Program-made: the position numbers and the translations under genes
The notes under the pieces: model-generated
What the model saw: the letters and a program-made list of their open reading frames with translations, nothing else
Database searches by the model: none
Told to the model about the DNA's origin: nothing
Part shown: one piece after another, positions 19,517 to 29,042 of the stretch
Numbering within the stretch: position 1 is the first letter of the stretch
Layout: each line of letters opens with the position of its first letter
Assembly: GCA_030817875.1 (NCBI GenBank)
Contig: JAUSZU010000001.1
Location: forward strand, 1,674,001-1,738,000
Origin: Flavobacterium sp. W4I14
GTDB lineage: Bacteria; Bacteroidota; Bacteroidia; Sphingobacteriales; Sphingobacteriaceae
Length of the DNA: 64,000 bases
Direction of reading: 5' to 3'

Positions 19517-20404
19517 CTAGGCAAATTTTCTCTCCTCAGTTTTAAGATAATTGTATCTGTAATCCATTGGATTTTTTTTCGTAAGTGTTTTAAATTGATG
19601 ATAGAAGTGAGAAATATTATTGTAGCCACAGGCATAGCCTACCTCAGTCATATTAAATTCTTCTTCTAATAACAATCTGCATGCATTTCCAATTCTCACT
19701 TCCATTAAAAACTGGATATATGTTTTCTTTGTTTTGGATTTAAAGTACCTGCAAAAAGAGTGCTTTCCCATGTTAATTAATGCAGCCACATCTTCCAGCC
19801 CTACTTTTTTGTGGTAATTATTAAATGTGTATTCGAATATGGTGTTAATGCGACTTTGATCGATGCTATTCACTTCTGGGTTAAAGCCGTTGGATGATAT
19901 AATTTCATATTCTTTCGAAGCAGCTATTATTTCTAAAGCAGACAATAAATTGATCAACTTACGGGCAGGCGATTCGTTGAGCATTTCCTCCGCTATTTTG
20001 CCAACCTTTCGTCTGGTTGCGCCTTTTAAACGCAAACCCAGCTTACTTGTGTTCAGTAATTTAACAATCGGACTAATTTCAGGAAGATTTAAAAATGCAT
20101 CACCCCAGATGTTGTTTTGAAAAAGAATCACAATTGTTTCTCCAACTTTTTCGGTATCGCTCTCCAGATATTTTTGTTCACACCGGAAAGTATGGGGCAG
20201 GTTTGATCCAAATAAAAATACATCACCATTTTTAAAAGGACCAACGTGGTCGCCTATCAGGCAGGTACCGTAGGTTCTTTTAACTACCAATAATTCGCAC
20301 TCGGGATGATAGTGCCATGCACTTAATATCGCATGCCCTATATCCTTATGGATATTAAAGGAATGCTCCGGGTTTGGAGTAGCCTTTTTTAAAGTAGCCT
20401 TCAT
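19517..20404 (-). CDS. AraC-family transcriptional regulator
   Basis: A 295-residue protein with an N-terminal cupin sensor (WHYHPECELLVV, GDVFLFGSNLPHTF) and a C-terminal double helix-turn-helix: VGLEDVAALINMGKHSFCRY for the first and EVGYACGYNNISHFYHQFKT for the second. The final KKNPMDYRYNY is the usual AraC end. It is transcribed away from the SusC gene at 20966 and lies between it and the Weimberg operon, so it is the natural candidate regulator of one or both. The ligand, probably a sugar or aldonate, is not visible. Confidence 0.9.
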   Translation of the reverse strand: MKATLKKATPNPEHSFNIHKDIGHAILSAWHYHPECELLVVKRTYGTCLIGDHVGPFKNGDVFLFGSNLPHTFRCEQKYLESDTEKVGETIVILFQNNIWGDAFLNLPEISPIVKLLNTSKLGLRLKGATRRKVGKIAEEMLNESPARKLINLLSALEIIAASKEYEIISSNGFNPEVNSIDQSRINTIFEYTFNNYHKKVGLEDVAALINMGKHSFCRYFKSKTKKTYIQFLMEVRIGNACRLLLEEEFNMTEVGYACGYNNISHFYHQFKTLTKKNPMDYRYNYLKTEERKFA

Positions 20405-20965
20405 GTTTATAATTGGTTAACTATAGCATGAAATTATAAATTATGTACGATATAATGTATATCTATTACCGATTAATGGTAGTTATATTAACAACGCCAG
20501 GTTTTATGATTTGCGGATCAGATTGGTTTTATATCGAGAAAATTCTGTAAGTAATTGATAAACAGACATATTTTATATGTTTTATCATACAACAGCTCAT
20601 ATCACAAGGAAATAGCTATGTTAATATGTTACAATTTTTTGCTGTAATACTGAAATTGCTTTTCATTAAAGTTGTCTTTATTTGCTTGTGTAACATAACT
20701 GTTTCGAAACCAAATATAAAAGGAAAGTGATGCTGCTATTCTTCGCAGCTGCTTTCTTCAAATAAACTATTTAGCCTGAGCATATTTGCCTTAGCTAATT
20801 AGAACAGGGATTGATTAACTAGCAAACCAATATAATCATTATGAGATAGACTTACTTAACATTCAACCACCATACTTAAGCGCTAAACGCCACGTATGTT
20901 CCGAACTGACAGCACCGCCCCTTCTGCGGTTTATTACAAAAAACAATTCTAACCAAACAACAATT
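20405..20965. promoter_or_regulatory. Divergent control region between araC-like and susC-like genes
   Basis: The 561 bases have no gene. They hold the start regions of both divergent genes and so probably the AraC-type binding sites. I see no perfect direct repeat or TAnnTTTG box that I would commit to; TTTATTTGC near 20686 is a weak promoter candidate for the SusC gene with a long untranslated leader. Confidence 0.45.
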
Positions 20966-23900
20966 ATGAAAAAAAAATTACTTCCACCGGTATTTATTTG
21001 TACTGTGTTAACGGTATTCATGCTTTTCGAGTCCGCAAGCGCATCAGTTGGTGGGCTAACAAACGTAATTTTTAGCAAATCTTTAACAAGCAAAAAGTTA
21101 AAATTAGCGCCGATAGGAATTACAGGTAAAGTTACCGATGAACAGGGAGTTGGCTTACCCGGCGTTAGCGTTGCTGAAAAGGGAACGCGGAATGCGACTA
21201 TAACCAATTCATCCGGCAGTTATACAATAAATGTTGCCAATACCAATGCGGTGTTGGTGTTCACATCCATTGGCTATAAGCCCGTAGAGATAACTGTAAA
21301 TACAAAAACCGTTGTTAATGTTACTATGCTAACGGTTACAAATGCTTTGAATGAGGTGATCGTAACTGCCCTCGGTATAAAAAGAGAGGCCAAAAGCCTG
21401 GGCTACTCGGCTCAAAAAGCAGACGTAGAGGCATTACAAACCAACCGCACAACCAACCTTGCCAATGCGCTTGAGGGCCAAATCTCCGGATTGGACGTTT
21501 CTCCACCCGCCGCAGGGCCGGGCGGAAGTACAAAGATCCGTTTGCGTGGACAATCTTCTTTTACCGCAGACAATTCACCGCTGATCGTCATCAATGGCCT
21601 GCCAATGTCGCAGGGCGCAAGCAGTAGTAATGGTTATACACAAAATGTAGATCAGGGAGATAATCTGCAAGGTATCAATCAGGACGACATTGAATCGATG
21701 ACTGTGCTAAAAGGATCTACCGCTGCAGCCTTGTATGGTTCGCGTGCAGTTAACGGTGCAATCATTATTACAACAAAGTCGGGGTCCAAAAATAGTGGAT
21801 TAGGTATTGAGTTCAACTCTAATTTTACTGTAAACCAAGCGTTGGATTATACAGATTTTCAATATGAGTACGGGCAAGGTGAAAATAATATCCGTCCCTC
21901 ATCACAAGGAACTGCACAGAGTTCTGGTGCCTGGAGTTTTGGTGTGCCATTTGATAATGTACCAACGTTTCAATTCGACGGTGTTCAGCGTCCTTATGCG
22001 CCTGTTAAAGACCGGATAAGTACGTTCTTTAGACTTGCACCATCGTGGAACAATACCGTTGCACTTTCTGGCGGTAATGACAAAGGAAGTTTTCGGGTGT
22101 CTCTTTCTAATCAAGACGCTCAGGGCATCATACCAAACAACGATTATCATAAAAAGATTTTTAACGTTGGCATTAACTATAAACTTACCGATAAATTATC
22201 TGCACAGTTTTACGTTAACTATGATCATCAATTTAATAACAATCCGCCACTTGTAGGTGTACAGGGAAATGCAATTCCTACATCAATTTACAGGTTGGCT
22301 AACTCCATTTCTTTTGATGTACTCGAGGCAGCCGCAACGGATGCCAACGGAAATGAAACACCTACTTCGAGGTTTGCTACTGTTACCAACCCCTACTGGA
22401 TATTAGCGAACCAATTTCAAAGACAAACGAAAGATCATTTGTTAGGTACTGCTGTGGTACGCTATCAGTTTTTCGATTGGCTATATTTTCAGGGCAGGGC
22501 AAATATGGACCTTTTGCACTCTACCTATGAATCAAACACGCCGACGGGCACGCTGGCTGTATCTGCAGCACCAACAGGGTTGTATAATGGTAGCTATGGA
22601 ATAAGTACAGCAAGTACACGCCAAAATAATTTTGACTTCTTGCTGGGCGGTGGGCATAAGTGGAAAGATTTTTCATTTAATGCAACGGTAGGTGGTAATA
22701 ACTTTCCCTTAATTACTTCTACATTTAGTGAAGCGGTAACAAACTTTTACATCAGAGGTTTATATACGATTGGAAACGGTGTTACGGCAAATTCTAGCTA
22801 CAACCAGACTAAACAAACCGTAAATTCATTGTATGGTACAGCAGAATTGTCCTACAAAAATTTATTGTACCTCAATCTTACCGGCCGTACAGACTGGTAT
22901 TCGGTACTGGCCAGAGATATCGACCATTATTTCTATCCTTCAATTAGCGGAAGTTTCGTTTTTTCGGAATTACTTCCAAAAACAAAATGGTTAAATTTTG
23001 GAAAGATCAGAGTTGCTATTGCAGAAACGGGAAGTGCCCAGGGGGTTGCCCCCTACAATGCATTAACATTTGCGCTTGCTCAAAATTCATTCAATGGGCT
23101 TCCCTTAGGAAGTATAAACGGGACAGCTTCACCAAACACCCAGATTAAACCTTTTGGCGTAAATGAAAAAGAAATCGGTATCGAGTTACGCATGTTCAAC
23201 AACAGGGTAAACCTGGACGTAGCTGCTTACGATAAAAAAACGACTAATCAAGCCGTTCCAATAAGCCTGTCTGCAGCAAGCGGATACAGCACCACGCTGG
23301 TTAACTTAGGTGGTTTAAACAATAAAGGATTAGAATTTAACCTGGAATTAATCCCTATCCAAAACAAGAACTTTACCTGGAAAACGACTTTTAATTCTGC
23401 TTTCAACTCTTCAAAAGTATTGTCGTTAGCTAATAACCAATCGCAACTTGTAGTGGGCAGTCCTGAGTTTTTTGGGTCTATTGTTCACGTGGTAGGTTTA
23501 CCCCTTAACCAGATTGTAGGTTCAACTTACAAGCGGGATGCTTCCGGAAATATCGTATTATCGGGAGGCAAACCCGTAGCAAGTGATAAACCGGTAAATT
23601 TCGGTAGTGGCCTTCCTAAAGCAACAGGGGGTTGGCTAAATACGTTCAATTACAAAGGCTTCACCTTTATTGCCCATATTGATTATAAAGCAGGTGGTAA
23701 AGTGCTTTCGAGCACAAGTTTAAACTTATTAAGAGAAGGTTTATCAAAAGAGTCTTTACCTGGCCGTGTGGGTGGCGTAATTTTTCCTGGCGTAAACGCT
23801 ACTGACGGGTTACCAAATACCACCGCTGTAAATGCAGAAGACTTTTACGCAAATTACCGTTCAACGAATATCCTGGATCCATTTATCTACAGCTCTAGCT

Positions 23901-24136
23901 TTGTTAAATTAAGAAGCCTTTCGTTGGGATACGACCTGTCTAAATTTATCAATAAAAAATATGTGAAAGGCTTAGTGTTATCTGCGGTATGTCGTAATGT
24001 ATGGATCATCAAAAAGTATACGCCCAACATTGATCCCGAAGCAATAGCCTCAAGCGGAGATAACCTAACCGGTTATGAGCAGGCGTCACTACCAACAACA
24101 CGTACTTACGGATTTAACTTAAATGTAAAATTCTAA
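20966..24136 (+). CDS. SusC/RagA-family TonB-dependent outer-membrane transporter
   Basis: The 1,056-residue protein has a signal peptide (VFICTVLTVFMLFESASAS), a carboxypeptidase-regulatory-like domain (ITGKVTDEQGVGLPGVSV), the plug domain (TNLANALEGQISGLDV, then IRLRGQSSF and TVLKGSTAAALYGSRAVNG) and a long beta-barrel ending in a terminal Phe (NLNVKF). Such proteins import oligosaccharides or glycosides through the outer membrane with their SusD lid. The lid gene follows after 13 bases. Position next to a pentonate pathway suggests a pentose- or uronate-containing substrate, but this is inference. Confidence 0.93.
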   Translation: MKKKLLPPVFICTVLTVFMLFESASASVGGLTNVIFSKSLTSKKLKLAPIGITGKVTDEQGVGLPGVSVAEKGTRNATITNSSGSYTINVANTNAVLVFTSIGYKPVEITVNTKTVVNVTMLTVTNALNEVIVTALGIKREAKSLGYSAQKADVEALQTNRTTNLANALEGQISGLDVSPPAAGPGGSTKIRLRGQSSFTADNSPLIVINGLPMSQGASSSNGYTQNVDQGDNLQGINQDDIESMTVLKGSTAAALYGSRAVNGAIIITTKSGSKNSGLGIEFNSNFTVNQALDYTDFQYEYGQGENNIRPSSQGTAQSSGAWSFGVPFDNVPTFQFDGVQRPYAPVKDRISTFFRLAPSWNNTVALSGGNDKGSFRVSLSNQDAQGIIPNNDYHKKIFNVGINYKLTDKLSAQFYVNYDHQFNNNPPLVGVQGNAIPTSIYRLANSISFDVLEAAATDANGNETPTSRFATVTNPYWILANQFQRQTKDHLLGTAVVRYQFFDWLYFQGRANMDLLHSTYESNTPTGTLAVSAAPTGLYNGSYGISTASTRQNNFDFLLGGGHKWKDFSFNATVGGNNFPLITSTFSEAVTNFYIRGLYTIGNGVTANSSYNQTKQTVNSLYGTAELSYKNLLYLNLTGRTDWYSVLARDIDHYFYPSISGSFVFSELLPKTKWLNFGKIRVAIAETGSAQGVAPYNALTFALAQNSFNGLPLGSINGTASPNTQIKPFGVNEKEIGIELRMFNNRVNLDVAAYDKKTTNQAVPISLSAASGYSTTLVNLGGLNNKGLEFNLELIPIQNKNFTWKTTFNSAFNSSKVLSLANNQSQLVVGSPEFFGSIVHVVGLPLNQIVGSTYKRDASGNIVLSGGKPVASDKPVNFGSGLPKATGGWLNTFNYKGFTFIAHIDYKAGGKVLSSTSLNLLREGLSKESLPGRVGGVIFPGVNATDGLPNTTAVNAEDFYANYRSTNILDPFIYSSSFVKLRSLSLGYDLSKFINKKYVKGLVLSAVCRNVWIIKKYTPNIDPEAIASSGDNLTGYEQASLPTTRTYGFNLNVKF

Positions 24137-24149
24137 CTCTATATACAAT

Positions 24150-25700
24150 ATGAAGAATTTAATCAGAATTATAGCCATCGCAATTTGGATTCCAGTAATT
24201 TCCAGTTGCAACAAAGGGTTTGATAAATTGAATATTAATCCAAATAATCCAACAGAACTCGATGCGGCATTCTTGTTTACGAGTGCGCAATTTGGAACAC
24301 ATGGAGCGACGATGGAAACTGAGCCAACAATTGTACAGCAATTTGTAAATCCGTTTTCGGGAATCACCTCGGCATTTAATTTTAATCAGCTGAATCAAAC
24401 CTATACTTCGCAAAATTGGAATGCCGAATATACGGGAACAAATAGTGGCGCAACAAGCTCTTCAGGCCCTGTTCAATTACTGGTCCAGATTTTAAGCCAG
24501 CTCAAAGGCAATGCAGCAAGAACAAATTTATATAACGAAGCCAGAATCTGGAAAGCCTACCAATTTATGATGCTGGTAGACAGTTACGGAAACGTACCCT
24601 ACAGTGAAGCCGGACAAGCCTATTTATCAAATGTGCTTACCCCTAAATATGATAATCAGGCAGCGATTTACACCGACCTGATTAAAGAAGTTACTGAGGC
24701 AACGGCAGCTTTAGATCCGGCAAAGGATATCGTAAAGGCTGATGTGTTTTACGGTGGCAATATCGCCCAATGGAAAAGATTAGGTTATTCCTTATTACTT
24801 CGATTGGGCATGAGGTATAGTAAACTAGATCCGGTAAAAGCGCAGGCTATTGTACAAGCTGCCGTAACTGGTGGTGTAATGACATCAAATGCCGACAACT
24901 GTTATCTGAAATACAATACCACTTACGTGAATCCCGTGAGCCAGACGATTACTGCGATAGCGAATACTTATTATTTAGCGGCTCCCTTTGTAGATCAACT
25001 CAAAAACAGTGGCGATCCGCGATTGAAGTTTATATCCGGCAAATATGCTAACCCATTAGCGGCACCTACAAGCGTACCAGATACCGTATCTGCAAATCAG
25101 TTCGGACTTCCTGTAGGCTATAGCAGTGCTACTTTATCAACTGCTCCTGGATTTAGAGGTGCTAACGGCTCGGGTTTTAATTATTCGCAGGTTAATTATA
25201 GTATTTTCGGTAGTTTAACCGCTCCGCAATTTTTTATCACTCACGCTCAAACGCAATTGTTGCTGGCAGAGGCCGCTTTTAGAGGCTGGGTACCGGGTGG
25301 TAGTACACCTGATGTTTATTATGCTAATGGTATACGTGCAGCAATGGACCAATGGACAACCTATAACGCGGCAGCCATTATTCCTTTAGCTACGCAAAAT
25401 GCATTTATTAATCATCCCGTTAACGCTTATACAGCGGCAAATGCCCTCAACCTCATTAATACGCAATATTGGGTGGCTTCCTGGGGTAATGGTACCGAGG
25501 CATTTGCTAACTTCAGGAGGAGCGGTTTTCCAGCCTTATCGCCCAATACCATCGCAGGACAAAATATAACCGGTGGTTTTGTTCGCCGCTTTGTTTATCC
25601 AACGCTTGAGCTTTCTGCAAATGCAACGAATTACCAGGCAGCGGTTGCAGACAATGGCGGGCCGGATAATATGGATACACGGGTTTTTTGGGATAAATAG
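24150..25700 (+). CDS. SusD/RagB-family surface lipoprotein
   Basis: A 516-residue lipoprotein with a signal ending VISSC, so Cys20 is the lipid anchor. FDKLNINPNNPTELDAAFLF and the later EARIWKAYQFMMLVDSYGNVP are typical of the SusD-like_2 branch, as is the late EAFANFRRSGFP motif. It caps the SusC barrel encoded just upstream and binds the imported ligand at the cell surface. The C-terminus ends normally in FWDK. Ligand specificity cannot be read. Confidence 0.92.
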   Translation: MKNLIRIIAIAIWIPVISSCNKGFDKLNINPNNPTELDAAFLFTSAQFGTHGATMETEPTIVQQFVNPFSGITSAFNFNQLNQTYTSQNWNAEYTGTNSGATSSSGPVQLLVQILSQLKGNAARTNLYNEARIWKAYQFMMLVDSYGNVPYSEAGQAYLSNVLTPKYDNQAAIYTDLIKEVTEATAALDPAKDIVKADVFYGGNIAQWKRLGYSLLLRLGMRYSKLDPVKAQAIVQAAVTGGVMTSNADNCYLKYNTTYVNPVSQTITAIANTYYLAAPFVDQLKNSGDPRLKFISGKYANPLAAPTSVPDTVSANQFGLPVGYSSATLSTAPGFRGANGSGFNYSQVNYSIFGSLTAPQFFITHAQTQLLLAEAAFRGWVPGGSTPDVYYANGIRAAMDQWTTYNAAAIIPLATQNAFINHPVNAYTAANALNLINTQYWVASWGNGTEAFANFRRSGFPALSPNTIAGQNITGGFVRRFVYPTLELSANATNYQAAVADNGGPDNMDTRVFWDK

Positions 25701-25717
25701 AAAAAATGCCGGCGACA

Positions 25718-25753
25718 GATATGGGTAACATTCTTATTAATTTTACCCATATC
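25718..25753. promoter_or_regulatory. Inverted repeat between susD-like and oxidoreductase genes
   Basis: GATATGGGTAA (25718-25728) pairs perfectly with TTACCCATATC (25743-25753) around 14 bases. There is no T run, so it may be an operator or an RNA-processing hairpin that lowers expression of the next gene rather than a terminator. Confidence 0.5.
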
Positions 25754-25812
25754 CTGGATGCTCCACTAATTATTTTGTAATTTACTTTCAGTATAAATCT
25801 AACCTAAATTAA

Positions 25813-27144
25813 ATGTTAAACCGTAGAAATTTCCTTAACTACGCTGCAACTGCAGTAGGAACCACTGCCCTGCTTTCTGCTTTAGACAATCCTGCCTATG
25901 CCCTTTTCAGTAAGACTTTTGGCGCAAACGACCAGATCAACATTGGTGTAATCGGAATCAAAGGCATGGGATGGTCCGACCTCAAAGCGGCCCTAAAAGT
26001 ACCGGGCGTAAACCTGATCGCCCTGTGCGACAGTGATGCGAATGTGCTTGATGAAAGGATGGCCGAATTAAAGTCGATGAATGTTGACTCAGCAAAAGTA
26101 AAAAGATATAAAGATTATCGTGCGCTGCTCGATAATAAAGATGTCGACGCCGTAATTATCGGCACACCCGATCACTGGCATGCCCTAATGATGATTCATG
26201 CCGTACAGGCAGGTAAAGATGTATATGTCGAAAAGCCGGTCGGCAACTCTATTGTCGAATGCAGTACCATGGTCAGAGCGCAGGAAAAATACAATAAGGT
26301 GGTACAGGCAGGTCAATGGCAGCGCAGTCAGCAACATTTTAAAGATGCTGTCGATTTCGTAAAGAGCGGCCAGTTAGGAAATATCAGAACAGTAAAAGTA
26401 TGGTGTTACCAGGGCTGGATGAAACCTGCTCCCATAGTACCAGATACCTTACCCCCTGCAGGCGTTGATTATGCCATGTGGCTTGGGCCGGCCAATAAAA
26501 GAGCATTCAATGCCAGCAGATATCACTTCAATTTCCGCTGGTTCTGGGATTATGCCGGTGGCTTAATGACCGACTGGGGCGTGCATTTATTGGATTATGG
26601 CTTGCTGGGTATGAATTCGCCTGTACCAAAAACCATATCTGCATTGGGTGGCCGCTTCGCCTATCCCGATCTGTATGAAGAAACGCCTGATACGCTGACT
26701 ACCTTATATGAGTTTGACAAGTTTAACATGGTATGGGATTCTGCCATGGGCATTGATAACGGCTCTTATAACCGCAACCATGGCATTGCCTATATCGGTA
26801 ACAACGGCACGCTGATCCTCAACAGGCAAGGCTGGGAAGTTATTGAGGAAAAGGTAAGCGGCAATAAAGTGAGCAAGCCCTTTGTCAAATCTTCAGATAA
26901 CGGACTGGACAATCATATGGTCAATTTCTTTAGTGTGGTTAGATCCAGAAAAAAAGAAGAACTGAATTGTTCTATACACGATGCTGCACATGTAGCTACC
27001 GTTGCCCAAATGGGAAATCTTGCCTTCAGAAGCGGACAAAAATTATCATGGGACCATGCCAAACATCAGTTTACAGATCAGAAGGTAAACGATAAATACC
27101 TATTGGCCCAGTATCACAACGGCTACAGCTTACCCAAAGTTTAA
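25813..27144 (+). CDS. Exported Gfo/Idh/MocA-family oxidoreductase
   Basis: A 443-residue protein whose start, LNRRNFLNYAATAVGTTALL, is a twin-arginine-type signal, so it is folded with its cofactor before export. The Rossmann motif is variant (INIGVIGIKGMGWSD), followed by VDAVIIGTPDHWHALMM and the EKP motif YVEKPVGNS. The C-terminal part has GGLMTDWGVHLLDYGL with the usual catalytic-region His. Members oxidise or epimerise sugars, or act as NAD-dependent glycosidases (GH109-like). It follows the SusCD pair and is probably in the same operon. Substrate unknown. Confidence 0.88.
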   Translation: MLNRRNFLNYAATAVGTTALLSALDNPAYALFSKTFGANDQINIGVIGIKGMGWSDLKAALKVPGVNLIALCDSDANVLDERMAELKSMNVDSAKVKRYKDYRALLDNKDVDAVIIGTPDHWHALMMIHAVQAGKDVYVEKPVGNSIVECSTMVRAQEKYNKVVQAGQWQRSQQHFKDAVDFVKSGQLGNIRTVKVWCYQGWMKPAPIVPDTLPPAGVDYAMWLGPANKRAFNASRYHFNFRWFWDYAGGLMTDWGVHLLDYGLLGMNSPVPKTISALGGRFAYPDLYEETPDTLTTLYEFDKFNMVWDSAMGIDNGSYNRNHGIAYIGNNGTLILNRQGWEVIEEKVSGNKVSKPFVKSSDNGLDNHMVNFFSVVRSRKKEELNCSIHDAAHVATVAQMGNLAFRSGQKLSWDHAKHQFTDQKVNDKYLLAQYHNGYSLPKV

Positions 27145-27183
27145 GCCTACAGTTTAAACAGATCGGGAGGTATACATTTCCCT

Positions 27184-27269
27184 CCGGGATCACGGCAAAG
27201 GCTATCGAAATATATAAAACCCTGCAATCGCACGATTAGCAGGGTTTTTGCTTTTAGGGAATTGCTAAA
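27184..27269 (+). repeat. Second copy of the attachment-like repeat, with terminator
   Basis: CGGGATCAC and the following sequence match 11662-11746 closely, with the last 52 bases (from CCCTGCAATCG onward) identical. The hairpin AACCCTGC/GCAGGGTT (27218-27246) with its T run can also serve as the terminator of the susCD operon. Confidence 0.75.
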
Positions 27270-27289
27270 ATATGCAGCGAACTCACATG

Positions 27290-27424
27290 TCTGTCCGTAG
27301 CGTTCCGCAGGGCTCTACGGATTAGTAAATAGAAAAGAGTCTGTGACTCGCTTTTATTTGAGTTTATAAGTTCAATTTTATTCTAATATCCGTAGAGACG
27401 CTATGCTTAACGCTAACGGACAGA
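27290..27424. repeat. MITE-like inverted-repeat element, copy 1
   Basis: About 133 bases with ends CTGTCCGTAG and CTAACGGACAG, and an inner inverted pair CTCTACGGAT/ATCCGTAGAG. It matches copy 2 (27911-28043) at all but about four positions. Confidence 0.75.
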
Positions 27425-27526
27425 GGGGTTTAAAAGTAGACGGTATTATGCATCATGATTAATATTCTATTATCATTCAAAAGAATTTCTTACATTTTGA
27501 CTTTAAGTAATCTAAAATTAACCTAC

Positions 27527-27892
27527 ATGAAACGAACCATCTCAACAATCTCCTTAGGCATAATTGGAATTCTAATGCTAGCATCCTTTAATATCTCAAA
27601 AAAATCAGAGTATGACATTGCAGATTTATATCAATCGACCGACTTAAATGCTAATACAAAAGCCCTCACCGAAGACGGCGTGAAAGAAGTGAGTGTATTG
27701 TTAACTCCTATCAAATTAGATGTTGGAAAATATGTGGTTTCGCTAACAAAAAAAGGCAAAGACCTTTATAAAGTTGATGGTAAAAACATCTACATAGAAA
27801 CAAAATACTGTTATGAATATGCTACAGGCGAAGAAGTTGTTTTGAAAATAGAATCTACTTATGGTTACTCAAAGGGCAAAGTAATTTTTTGA
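27527..27892 (+). CDS. Small exported hypothetical protein
   Basis: The 121-residue protein starts at MKRTISTISLGIIGILML, a good signal peptide, in preference to an in-frame ATG 24 codons upstream that gives no better context. The mature part (YDIADLYQSTDLNANTK, then VGKYVVSLTKKGKDLYKVDG and a GYSKGKVIF end) looks like a small beta-rich secreted protein. I recognise no family. It stands alone between two nearly identical 133-base inverted-repeat elements, as if carried by them. Confidence 0.6.
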   Translation: MKRTISTISLGIIGILMLASFNISKKSEYDIADLYQSTDLNANTKALTEDGVKEVSVLLTPIKLDVGKYVVSLTKKGKDLYKVDGKNIYIETKYCYEYATGEEVVLKIESTYGYSKGKVIF

Positions 27893-27910
27893 TAAAGTGA
27901 TATTCCATGC

Positions 27911-28043
27911 CTGTCCGTAGAGTTCCGCAGGGCTCTACGGATTAGTAAATAGAAAAGAGTCTGTGACTCGCTTTTATTTGAGTTTATAAACTCAATTTTA
28001 TTCTTATATCCGTAGAGACGCTATGCTTAACGCTAACGGACAG
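27911..28043. repeat. MITE-like inverted-repeat element, copy 2
   Basis: Same orientation as copy 1 and about 97% identical by eye. It ends CTAACGGACAG and is followed by a run of T. A third, cut copy is at 31090-31147. Confidence 0.75.
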
Positions 28044-28074
28044 AGTTTTTTTTTCAGCAAACGAAAGTATCACA

Positions 28075-28716
28075 TCATTTAACCTTATCAGTAATTAAAT
28101 GCTTTATCTTCCCTATTCCCATAATCGATGAGCCTTCTCTAAATTCAAACTCCATCCCCTCTGTCAGCCTGCCTGCAAAATAATCTGCCGAAACAATCTT
28201 TATCTCAGCGTCTACCTTTTCTCCTGGATAAACCCATTCACAGTCAATAAAAAGTTGTTGTCCAGAAGTTTGCATTTCATCAAAATCAAATTTAATTTGT
28301 GATCTGTACCCTGTTTTAGCAGGAGTTTTCCGACCTCCCTCCTCAGTAGTTCTATAGGTTAAAGTTGCTATAAAATCTGACTGGGAATTTTTTCTTTCAA
28401 ACTCATAATTGTGGAAGTACTCCCATGCATAACTTTCGATTTCGCCACTTAATATGTTTCCATTTTCATCTTCTATTTTATAATTTTCTTGTTGTTTGCC
28501 AATTTGCGCTTCTCCATCCAACCCTAGCAATACGGTATACAATGCATCTCTTAGCACCCCATTCAGAACCTGGCGAAGCTTGGCCAACTTTTCATGATTA
28601 AGTTGTAGGTCTGCAATGAGCATAGAGACATCAGACTTGTTTTTTTGGCCTAGGTAAAGGTTTATGATTGACCTACGCTCCAGGTAAAAGTTTTCGACGA
28701 ATTGCTGTGGTGTCAT
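28075..28716 (-). CDS. Protein with a stand-alone EF-Tu domain-3-like barrel
   Basis: A 213-residue protein. Residues about 113-207 follow the third domain of elongation factor Tu step by step: EEGGRKTPAKTGYRSQIKF (EF-Tu has EEGGRHTPF..GYRPQFYF), WVYPGEKVDAEI for the MPGDN region, and GMEFEFREGSSIMGIGKI for GMRFAIREGGRTVGAGVV. There is no GTPase or second domain. The N-terminal 100 residues (LRDALYTVLLGLDGEAQIGK, YKIEDENGNI) are a separate module I do not recognise. It follows the XRE-like gene after 5 bases. A role as EF-Tu mimic or sensor in defence is possible but unproven. Confidence 0.7.
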   Translation of the reverse strand: MTPQQFVENFYLERRSIINLYLGQKNKSDVSMLIADLQLNHEKLAKLRQVLNGVLRDALYTVLLGLDGEAQIGKQQENYKIEDENGNILSGEIESYAWEYFHNYEFERKNSQSDFIATLTYRTTEEGGRKTPAKTGYRSQIKFDFDEMQTSGQQLFIDCEWVYPGEKVDAEIKIVSADYFAGRLTEGMEFEFREGSSIMGIGKIKHLITDKVK

Positions 28717-28721
28717 TATTA

Positions 28722-29042
28722 TTATTTAGAATACTTAGCTTTATTCTCTCCGATCTTATTTAAGATCTTCTTCTCTGTTTCTGCCTGTATCACATTGATG
28801 ATAAGGTTCGGATCAATGTTAAATATATAGGCCAAACGTAACACCTCTGAAACTGTAAATTTTTCGGGATTAGATAGCTTTACAGAGTACCGTTCCGAAT
28901 TGATGCCTAGCAATTTAATAATCTTCGTTGGGTACAATTCGGAAATATCGTACATCTTTTTAATCTTGTTGGTTTCAAACATTGCGCCTATTGACGAAAG
29001 GTCTTTTTCGGGACTATTATTGTTGTTCTTCCAATTAGCCAT
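28722..29042 (-). CDS. Small XRE-like helix-turn-helix protein
   Basis: The 106-residue protein has a helical core at about residues 38-85 (KIIKLLGINSERYSVKLSNP, then TVSEVLRLAYIFNIDPNLII) laid out like a Cro/C1 fold, with recognition-helix and 'which conserved loop' spacing as in XRE proteins, though the usual QxxLA is degenerate. It starts at 29042 and is the first gene of a pair with the EF-Tu-domain protein. It might autoregulate the pair. It is transcribed away from the HEPN operon. Confidence 0.55.
   Translation of the reverse strand: MANWKNNNNSPEKDLSSIGAMFETNKIKKMYDISELYPTKIIKLLGINSERYSVKLSNPEKFTVSEVLRLAYIFNIDPNLIINVIQAETEKKILNKIGENKAKYSK

Noticed and set aside
25718..25753. Terminator between the SusD-like and oxidoreductase genes
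   Set aside because: The hairpin has no T run and the next gene follows on the same strand, so it is listed as a regulatory dyad instead.
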